In this document: positions 56,282 to 64,000 of the stretch, in pieces
Layout of the letters: the number at the start of each line of letters is the position of its first letter
Numbering within the stretch: the first letter of the stretch is position 1
Assembly: GCA_018907035.1 (NCBI GenBank)
Contig: JACCIC010000167.1
Coordinates: forward strand, 1,054,001-1,118,000
DNA length: 64,000 bases
Source: Sycobia sp. Sy_11
Taxonomy: Eukaryota; Arthropoda; Insecta; Hymenoptera; Epichrysomallidae
Direction of reading: 5' to 3'
The notes under the pieces: model-generated
Database searches by the model: none
The model's input: only the letters and a program-made list of their open reading frames with translations
What the model was told of the DNA's origin: nothing
Made by a program: the position numbers and the translations under genes

Positions 56282-57100
56282 ATGACAAAAGAAAAAAAAC
56301 GTACAAGGTTGGATCTTCAAGAACTTGGAAAAGAACTCCGTAATTTTAAAGAAGATAATTGTGCAGCTTATTTGACCCAGTCAAAATAGACCATCAACAA
56401 ATGGCTAACGCTGTGCAGGATCATGATGGAAAGCATGGACAAGACAATCTCGGAATCACGGAGATCTCGGATACCTTGGGCTTGACAATCCTGGAGGTAG
56501 GTCACTTACTATCCACGCCCGCTGGTCCATCAGCACAGCCAGATACCCAGGAAGGAGATAAAAATCCGACGAGACGATCTCGTACGGTTTCCTCGATACC
56601 ACAGGGAGCACTCCCACAACAAATAGCCGTAGGACGAGGATATTTTCACGGATATGTATCAGAGATATCGCAATGGACGGCAATCACGAGTTGCACGGGA
56701 CGATTATAGACGTGTATATGACCAACGATTACCGTTGGTCACGACGAAATACCCAAAATAATGAAGTGAGGCATCAAAGTGATGATACAAGGTCTTGCTG
56801 GACCTGTAAACAGCCTGGACATTAGGTTTATAGGTATTCCGACAGAAAACAAATTCTGCTACAGCCGCGGCGAACAAAATGTGACGACAAAGAACTGTCC
56901 AACGATGAGGCCTAAGAAATAAGCCGGGAAATGCATCAGAGGAGAGGATCTAGAAGTCAACCTTAACACCCCTAATGACACGACTCCACTCGCTGAAAAC
57001 AGCGACAAACAATATCCTGAAACAAAGGATGTTACGAGCACATATCCGAACCTCAAAACTCAAGAAGAAGAAAATCGATGATTCTTCAACATTGAGTTGA
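56282..57100 (+). pseudogene. Ty3/gypsy gag N-terminus and zinc-knuckle relic
   Basis: ATG 56282 gives MTKEKKRTRLDLQELGKELR, then stops and shifts. A zinc knuckle remnant SCWTCKQPGH (about 56792-56825) is followed by a stop. The stretch to about 57080 is Thr/Asn/Lys-rich and leads towards pol. Confidence 0.55.
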
Positions 57101-58520
57101 TAGGGAAAGTATTTCCCGCAGTTATTAATCTAGGAGTTCGTAAGTCGTACGTAATAATATCAGCAATAATATCGCTGGTCTACATCCAATTGGAGTTGAC
57201 AAAGTATGGTAGCAAAAATGCTTAAATACGACATCATATTTGGGATGGATATACTGTCTTCAATAAAAATGACAATTAATTTTGCGGACCTGACATGGCT
57301 TATGTGGAAACGCATCATCAGGCATTTCGTTATGTAACCAAATAGCATGCAGGAAGCGATCACTGTAGTGGCTGCCGTCAACGATGTAACTCGACTCGAC
57401 AGCACTGAACGCCATGAGCTCGAACGGGTATTAAATCATCTCATTCCCCAGCGAACGGACCGCTTCAGGTGGCTCAGATGTAGCCGCATCACATAGCTAT
57501 ATGTGATTGACTGGCTACTATACGAAGGCATCATTGAACCGTCTAAAGCCGTCTGAAAGATTCGATTCTGCATTGATTACCGAGCAGTTAACAGCATCAC
57601 AAGGAAAGACGCGTATCCCCTGTCGCACATGGATATCCTCCTGGATAATTTACGTGACGTGCGGTACCTGTCGAAGATTGACTTGAGTCAGGGATACCAT
57701 CAAATACTGCTAGATGATAGGAGCAAAAAGGCCACTGCCTTCGTGGTACGACAAATAGACCTCTTCCAATATACTAATGAATGCCCCGGCCACTTTCCAG
57801 AGAGGTATGGACCTTGTCTTCGGAGAAGACTGGCAACCGTGTGTCTTCATCTATATGGACGACATCATTGTCGCGAAGACATCTTTCGAATAACACACTC
57901 GTGAACCTAAAGCGGTCTCAGCTGCCTCAATGAGGTCGGGTTACAAATAAATAGAGGAAAATCCGAGTTCTGCTGCCCGAAAGTCAAGTACCTAGGCTAT
58001 ATAGTAGACGAGAACGGTTTGCACACCAACCCGGAGAAGAATCGCCTGGTGAGCAAATACCTGAGGCCAACCAACCTGGAGCATTTACGGGCCTTTTTAG
58101 GCATGGTCGGGTGGTACGCTAGATTCATCTAAGATCTGGCGAAAATCAAGCTACCTCTCACCAAATTACTCAAGAAGAGCGGTTAATGACACTGAGGACA
58201 AGCGCAGCAGGAAACTTTCAACAAACTGTCAACATAAGACATATGTTCTGCAAGCGGTTGCAATCAATTACGCCCTAGGCACTGTGGTCAGCCAAGAACA
58301 TGATGGCAAAGAACATCCGATCGTCTCCGTGAGCAGAACATTAACATCGGCAGAATGGAACTAAATCGTGAGCGAGAAGGAGTGCCTAGCCATCCTGTGG
58401 GCTCTGGAAAAATTCTGCAAGAAATTTACAGTGGTGACAGACCCGAGCAGCCTCAAGTTCTTGCACACTTTCACGAATCCTACAGGTCGCCTAGCGACAT
58501 AGAACACGAACATTATCAAT
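57101..58520 (+). pseudogene. Ty3/gypsy protease-RT-RNase H relic
   Basis: A protease trace (VFPAVINLGVRKSYV, with KYDIIFGMDILSSIKM about 57225-57265) precedes RT motifs CIDYRAVNSITRKDAYPLSH (57575-57630), LSKIDLSQGYHQILLDDRSK (first Asp, 57667-57725) and IYMDDIIVAKTSFE (YMDD, 57850-57890, in another frame). KYLGYIVDENGLHTNPEK-like sequence (about 57990-58040), FLGMVGWYARFI and an RNase H segment with EKECLAILWALEKF (about 58375-58415) follow. There are many frameshifts. Confidence 0.75.
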
Positions 58521-59280
58521 TGTAAGAGAGCTCAACATTATATACCTGATGGTCTTTCTAGACCCCCCCCCCCCGCCAGCTGAAGCATTTACCACCATCG
58601 TCGGCGACATAGAAAGAGACAATTGGTACAACGATAAAACGTGAGAAATACATGAACAACGCGACAAACATTGGACAATCGTGGACGACAAACTATACAA
58701 ACACCAACCGAACACACTTACGGAAATACTAGGAGACAGTCACGATGACTGGAATCCGGTAGTACCGCTAGAAAATTACGAGCGATTACTTTGTGAGTGC
58801 CACGACAGACCAACGTCGGGACATTTTGGCACGGAGAAAACACTTAATAAAGTGAGCTCGAGTTACTACTGGCCTGGAATGCGAAAAGATGTATACCAGT
58901 ATGTCAAGCATTATCCCGCATGTCAGATACACAAGGTATCTGAATGAGAGGCCTCCGAATTGCTGACACAATGAAATATGGAAGGGCTGTGAACCAGCGT
59001 TGCGGTGGACATAATGCGGCTCTTCCCTGTTTGTTAGACGGGAAGGTTTATGTGTAACAAAGCCTAACTGAGCGACTTTTGTTTTTTTTGTTTGTAGACG
59101 CAAGCACGTCTTATAATCAGGTTCAGACAAATTTGTGGCAAAGCGAGCGCCCAAGTTTGTGGCACCATGTTAAATCACTAAAAAGATCTCCGTAATCTTC
59201 GAAATATGAGACCTAAATGATAGGAAGACGAATAGAGTCCATATATCGGACTTAAAAATATATCACTGACCTAATGTCCC
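58521..59280 (+). pseudogene. Ty3/gypsy integrase relic
   Basis: 58681-58947 is open: a linker, then ENYERLLCECHDRPTSGHFG and SSSYYWPGMRKDVYQYVKHY with PACQIH, so most of the HHCC zinc domain survives. Of the catalytic core only VDIMRLFPV-like and YVTKPN-like scraps (59005-59070) remain; the DD-E core is deleted. A C-terminal RVHISDLKIYH (about 59235-59270) matches the end of the LTR-A integrase. Confidence 0.7.
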
Positions 59281-59309
59281 AAATTCTATTCCTGGTCCCG
59301 CAATAATAA

Positions 59310-59660
59310 TTGCCACAATGCAAGGCATATGAAGAGGCCAAGGATTGCGGAGGTCGATACTTGGGGGAAAGCTCCCGTACAGACCTCATTTTAACCGAGG
59401 TGGTGCAAGCTTCAGAAGAATTTCAACAACCGGACCTCATTGAGCTCAGTGCGAACTCGACGCAGGAGGTCATAGAAGAGGTTGGAAGTACGACAGGTGT
59501 ACAAGCTGTTGACCAAGCGCCCTGTCAACTGTCCTTGATGGACATTGAGGTGTCCATTTTAGAAGATCCCAGACACGAAATTCTCAGCTGCCTCCCAGCC
59601 AGAACGAACAACCCGTACAGTGGCAGTGCGATATTTTTCCCCATTAATCCCTATCGCTAA
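59310..59660 (+). CDS. accessory ORF after gypsy integrase, 116 aa
   Basis: Open frame from ATG 59310, acidic in the middle (TEVVQASEEFQQPDLIELSA, EVIEEVGSTTG). There are no membrane segments or known motif. It lies, like the extra ORFs of LTR-A, between integrase and the presumed 3' end. It may be an accessory protein or just the longest surviving frame of a decayed one. Confidence 0.4.
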   Translation: MPQCKAYEEAKDCGGRYLGESSRTDLILTEVVQASEEFQQPDLIELSANSTQEVIEEVGSTTGVQAVDQAPCQLSLMDIEVSILEDPRHEILSCLPARTNNPYSGSAIFFPINPYR

Positions 59661-59785
59661 TGACGTAAGAAGCCGCGGATAAATAAAAGACGAGTGTCCA
59701 GAAAAATTTAGAACTACCGCAACAATATCATACATCATAGGAAAGGAGCGTTCAGAATGACGTAAGACTACCACAACATCAACAA

Positions 59786-59953
59786 TGCCATCAGAAGAGG
59801 GAAAGGACATCTACAAATGGGCGTTGATGAAAGGAGACAAAGGCGTTAATATAGAAAAAGTAATGGAAGGTATAGAGGCAGAGGAAGAAAAAAGAAGAGA
59901 AAGAAGAAAGCCAGAAGAAAGACGAGAACAAAAAGAAACCGACAGGGTCTAAA
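59786..59953 (+). CDS. short highly charged ORF
   Basis: MPSEEGKDIYKWALMKGDKG continues into EAEEEKRRERRKPEERREQK before a TAG. This would be a single charged helix. The same frame continues after the stop (NPFMQSYEDLGEKKKIDDES), so it was probably longer. Identity unknown. Confidence 0.35.
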
Positions 59954-60059
59954 ACCCGTTTATGCAAAGCTATGAAGACCTCGGAGAAAAGAAAAAGATA
60001 GACGACGAGTCGAATAGCGACAACTCTTAAAAAACAGGGCCATTAGAGGCATCTCGCAG

Positions 60060-60610
60060 GAGAATATTTCATAAAAATCCACGTGATGCAATCCTCTATA
60101 CATCTATACATCTACCCTATACCATTCCAGCCTGGGGCGAATTTCCGCCGGAAATATCATCCCAACAGGTAGCCCGCAATGGAGCCAGCTACTCCAATTG
60201 TGTACGTAAGTAGGCCAGAGGACAGCGATGTCCATCTGTATAGCGGCGACCGCTGCTCTTTTATGCGCTCGATCGTAACGCAAAAGACAGGCCGCTGGAA
60301 AACTTGGCCCAGATCCCAAGACCCTCAAAATACAGAAGGTGGAGAATGAATTATTGTACCATCCAAGTAAAAAACCCCCAGGAATAAAAAAGGCTAGCCG
60401 AAATGAAGAAACCCTCATATCCTCACGTACTAACAAAAATTTCTAGCAAGCCACAAAGATCCCCAGTTAAAACGATTTAAGCCCTTTAAAGTACTAGCCC
60501 CCGAAGATCAATTTGAGACTACCCCCATAGTAAGCATCGACGAGTCACCCAACAGACCACAGGCAACGACCCATACTGCAGCTCAGAAAGAGCAGTTCCA
60601 GCCCTAATGG
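60060..60610 (+). other. coding-like debris right of the gypsy relic
   Basis: 60440-60607 reads SHKDPQLKRFKPFKVLAPED then QFETTPIVSIDESPN, with non-random codon composition, ending at TAA. It may be the 3' part of the same element or the gag of another one. Confidence 0.35.
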
Positions 60611-61711
60611 TTTTAACAGACATATTGAGTTCAATATAGGGTATTCATCATACCACATGTAATAAAAAAAAATTGTCACCATTTTATACATTTTATCTCT
60701 CTGATATATATTGAACTAGACGTCTTAAAATAAAAATTTTCCTTCTTTTACATTAATCGCATCTTAAATTAAATTATAATGAATTTTCAATCAAATTAAT
60801 AGAAATTTATACCCAACTTAGTTGCTCATTTGGCCATTCATTCTTCTACAATACACAAGTTATCCCTTACGAGTACAAACTTATTACGAATTCATCGAAG
60901 TCTCTATTTTATGCATTCTTTTCTGCCTTGTTTTAGAATAATAACATTTACATCAAAGATACTTTGCAGTGAAATAACATTTTTTTTAGTAATTGAGTAA
61001 TATCAAATATCCGTATGTTTTTGTTACAGCTTGTAAATTATAAAAAAAATTTTATTCTTATGTAAAACTAACCAAAAATAAATTTTTACATTATTCTTTT
61101 ATTTTCTTGATATTAAAGATTGTATTTTCGCTTTTTAGTCTTTTCATAGGAATGATTTTAAAAGTTAATGTGACAAAAAAAATACGAATTTTAAAATCTC
61201 AATTTAAAATTTTAATCATCTTTTTCTTAAAATAATTAATTCCAAGAAGTGAGACTTTTCCGACTTCAACTCCAAAGCTAAGATTATCTATAAATGTAAA
61301 TTAAATGCTATAGCCACTAATTTATTTTACAGGCCTGTAATTAAACTCCAATGGAGTCATTGTTCTCTGAAAGAGAATGGATTTTTTTGACATCTCATTT
61401 GAGACACTATTTTTTTTTTTTGGCGCCATTGTCCGCAGTTTGTAATTTACATAACGTTATTACTATTTGTGACAATTTTATAAACGTTAAAAGTAAATAA
61501 GTTTTCAAAATGAACATTTTTTCTTGAAATTATTATCGAATTACTATTATTAAGATATATCAGTTTTTTTATATTCTTAAAGTCACACTGAAAAATTAGA
61601 TAATGAAATTAATATACTACTAATTCCATGTACGAAGATTCTGAATACTTAATAATATGTTTAAAAGAATAATATTAGACTTGTTATACTAGTAACTGCG
61701 TTCAAATTTTT
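60611..61711. other. AT-rich spacer
   Basis: No gene. The last four bases before the LTR (61712-61715) are its CGTT target duplication. Confidence 0.5.
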
Positions 61712-61715
61712 CGTT

Positions 61716-63223
61716 TGTAACGTTCCTATCCCCCTCGGGATAGCTTACGCGGTATCTTCCCAGGGTAGTTTGAGAGGGGTGGAAGTTTTTCAGGATCGGG
61801 CGGCGGTTTCAGGAAAATAATTTTACAAGAACACAGTATAAATTTTTTATAACAAAAATATTTATTTAGTTGTGAAAAATAAGCCAGTTCCTCTATCTAC
61901 AGGATTCTGTAACAAATAAATATAAACACAAAAATAATTAATAACAGTAATTTACTGCTAGATCTATATTTTTATTTAAGCTAATTTTGCGCTATTTTCC
62001 GCAATGTCTCTAATATTCGGTGCTAATTACCGCACGAATACCCGGTGTTATTTTCCACGCGGGGAACTAATGAACCGAGACAGGTTGATTTTAAGTGGAA
62101 TAAAAAATAAGAAAAACTTAACTCCGCTGGTCTTTTGAGGAGCGCCTCGCAACCAGGACCACGTTTACTTAGGAAATGTAAAATTATTAACCGTCTGTCT
62201 TTTGAGGAGCGCCTCGCAACAGAGATAAAGTTAATAATTTCGGAGAGGAATTTTAAAAGTCAGGATTAATTTGAGCTCTGGAAAGATTCTAGCTCCGCGA
62301 GGAGTTCGTGTGAAACAACTTCGGGGCAGATGGTTCACCGGGCGAACTGCCGATTTTGCCTTTTGCGGGCCCTTTTATAGTAAAATAATCGGATAATTCC
62401 GTCGCCGCTCGTTTAATTTCGGACGAGGCGCCGAACTATAATAATTATATTAATAATAATAATAATTATAATAATAATAATAATAATCAATAATAATTAT
62501 AATACTCAATAATAATTATAACAATTATTATTTTATATTTCGTTATTATTTGCAGCCGGTGTGCTGCGCACAGTAATAATACACATATACACAAGTTTAA
62601 ATATTTATATACATATATTTATACATTATGCGTACATTAAATCATTTGTTTTAGTTAATTTAATTAAATACAGCGGGTGCATTCGTTTTCGGACACCCGT
62701 TGTATATGCTGGTATTCGCGCATTCGCTACATTCGTTGCGGCTCAGGCTACTCAGTGAGAGCGTGTAGTAGTGCGGCATGTATTAGAGGGGATAGCGGCC
62801 GCCGGTCTAATACATTGAACGCGCTCTCTCTTGCCGCGCACAGTGTATCCCCTCTACGGCATACTCTGTACTTAACTTAGTGGTAGAGAGAGAAACTAGA
62901 TATCGCGTTCTCTCTCTACTTGTTCGAGTTTCGGCAGTTGCGACGACTACCTTCTCCAGTAGTCGTCGCGACCTTTGCCCGGTTTTCGGTGTTTATTCGG
63001 TGTATACGCGAGTCTTAATTTAATAATTATAGAAATAATATATTTAATATATTATTTCTAATGATATTCGATATTCTTTCTTGTGAAGTTTATACATCTA
63101 ATTCCGTGTATGTATTGTAAAATACATCCACCAAATTAGATGTAATACTATCTCAAATTTTAACGCGTATAATAAATCCTTTGTTCGAAGTACATTTGCG
63201 CGGCCTTGTTTTTGGCCGTCGCA
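61716..63223 (-). mobile_element. solo LTR of the LTR-A family, minus strand
   Basis: 1508 bp from TGTAACGTTCC (61716) to GGCCGTCGCA (63223), the reverse complement of a LTR-A copy. CGTT at 61712-61715 and 63224-63227 is a 4-bp target duplication, so this is a solo LTR left by LTR-LTR recombination. It keeps the TATA box (62372-62379), two stem-loops, interleaved palindromes (62779-62855) and a short remnant of the CT tract. It is more diverged from the element at 15 kb than that element's two LTRs are from each other. Confidence 0.93.
62117..62240 (-). other. stem-loop array in solo LTR (two units, one hybrid)
   Basis: Unit 1: AAATTATTAA 62181-62190 with TTAATAATTT 62231-62240, where the G-C pair of LTR-A unit 1 is replaced by A-T on both sides. 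The second unit has the left flank of LTR-A unit 2 (AAGTAAACG) and the right flank of unit 3 (GGAGTTAAG), so its outer stem cannot form. This is the expected product of recombination between two identical apical motifs. Confidence 0.8.
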
Positions 63224-63227
63224 CGTT

Positions 63228-64000
63228 TACATAATTTAACTTACGCTTAAAATGCAATGATAAACCTTTGAAAATTTGAACGTGATTATTTTATAAATCT
63301 CTCAAAGTAAAACAGTATTAAACTACTTTCTTATTGAAAGTGCCCATTTAAAAATATTAAAAAAAAAAGAGATAAATTATATGAGCTTCGGATAAATTTC
63401 AAACTGTTTGTATACAAAGCGATTAACTTTATGTTTTCAGAAATATTCAATGCCCATAATGATTTATCAGTACCTTTTATTTAATTAAGCACAATCACCG
63501 AAAAAATGATTGTAAATTTCTAATAATAGTACCCAATGATTCAAACTTTTTCTCATTTCAATTCGCGCGAACCAGTCCAATAAGATCCTGCCAACCAAAT
63601 ATCGAAGAAGTAATACAAATTAAACTACAAGAATAAGTATGTGTTTACAAGAAACCCAATATAACTAATTTATAGTTTCATACGAATCACTATGACGATA
63701 ACAAATATCTTTAACTATGATATACGTACATTACGATACTCGTACATTAATGTGATTACATCAATAATATTATAACCCTGCCTCTCCAATACGCTTATCG
63801 AGTATGAAAGGAAAAAAACATCGATATATATGGCGAGTTCAAAATACTTCTTAATAGTCTTCCTGTCTCCTTTGAATCGATGACTGATAAATAATTCGCC
63901 TTTTTTCGTGTACTTACATCTCTTTAATTTTCTATTATGTCCTGCATCTTGTCCTTTATGCAAAATAATTTACTGTATTGAAACATTTTTTTCTAGTAAA
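63228..64000. other. AT-rich flank, nothing recognised
   Basis: A minus-strand frame at 63963-63715 (82 codons) shows no motif, and I do not call it a gene. Confidence 0.5.

Noticed and set aside
63715..63963. 82-codon minus-strand ORF near the right end
   Set aside because: No motif, ordinary AT-rich composition and no conserved context.

Overview
This is a gene-poor, AT-rich stretch of an arthropod nuclear genome. The mix of mariner, R1-like, LOA/I-like, Penelope-like, BEL/Pao and Ty3/gypsy elements points to an insect; I suspect Hymenoptera, perhaps an ant, but that is inference. I see no convincing host protein gene, tRNA or rRNA. Almost everything recognisable is a transposable element or its relic, separated by AT-rich spacer and long TA, GA/CT and ACT microsatellites.

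Layout. 0.2-1.4 kb: a mariner with both terminal repeats. 2.0-3.2 kb: an IS630/Tc1-type transposase relic. 3.7-5.2 kb: an R1-clade reverse transcriptase relic. 5.6-9.5 kb: noncoding repeats, including an inverted pair and a diverged direct duplication. 10.1-12.4 kb: an R1-clade retrotransposon with intact ORF1 and internally deleted ORF2. 12.5-13.8 kb: a mariner disabled by a single stop codon. 15.1-25.7 kb: a full-length Ty3/gypsy element (called LTR-A here) with AAAC target duplication, Lys-tRNA-type primer site, gag, pol, two extra 3' reading frames, a polypurine tract, and a second solo LTR nested in its 5' LTR. 27.0-28.1 kb: a mariner relic. 28.6-31.3 kb: a decayed gypsy-like pol with an env-like start. 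32.5-33.5 kb: Penelope-like termini, one pair head-to-head. 36.4-41.1 kb: a nearly full-length RNase H-bearing non-LTR element on the minus strand. 42.6-44.0 kb and 52.4-54.5 kb: Penelope-like elements with GIY-YIG domains. 44.3-45.5 kb: a diverged relative of LTR-A. 45.9-46.7 kb: a second copy of the first mariner. 47.0-52.0 kb: a BEL/Pao relic. 54.5-60.6 kb: Ty3/gypsy relics. 61.7-63.2 kb: a solo LTR-A on the minus strand with CGTT target duplication.

The most interesting signal is an array of RNA stem-loops between the TATA box and poly(A) signal of LTR-A, so in the predicted R region. Three tandem hairpins share an almost identical apical motif, while each has its own, different outer stem. 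A diverged LTR at 44.9-45.2 kb has four such units with four further stem pairings, and the solo LTR shows a compensatory base-pair change. This pattern argues for a selected RNA structure repeated in the LTR transcript. Hammerhead-ribozyme-like cores in the Penelope-like termini are a second structured-RNA signal.
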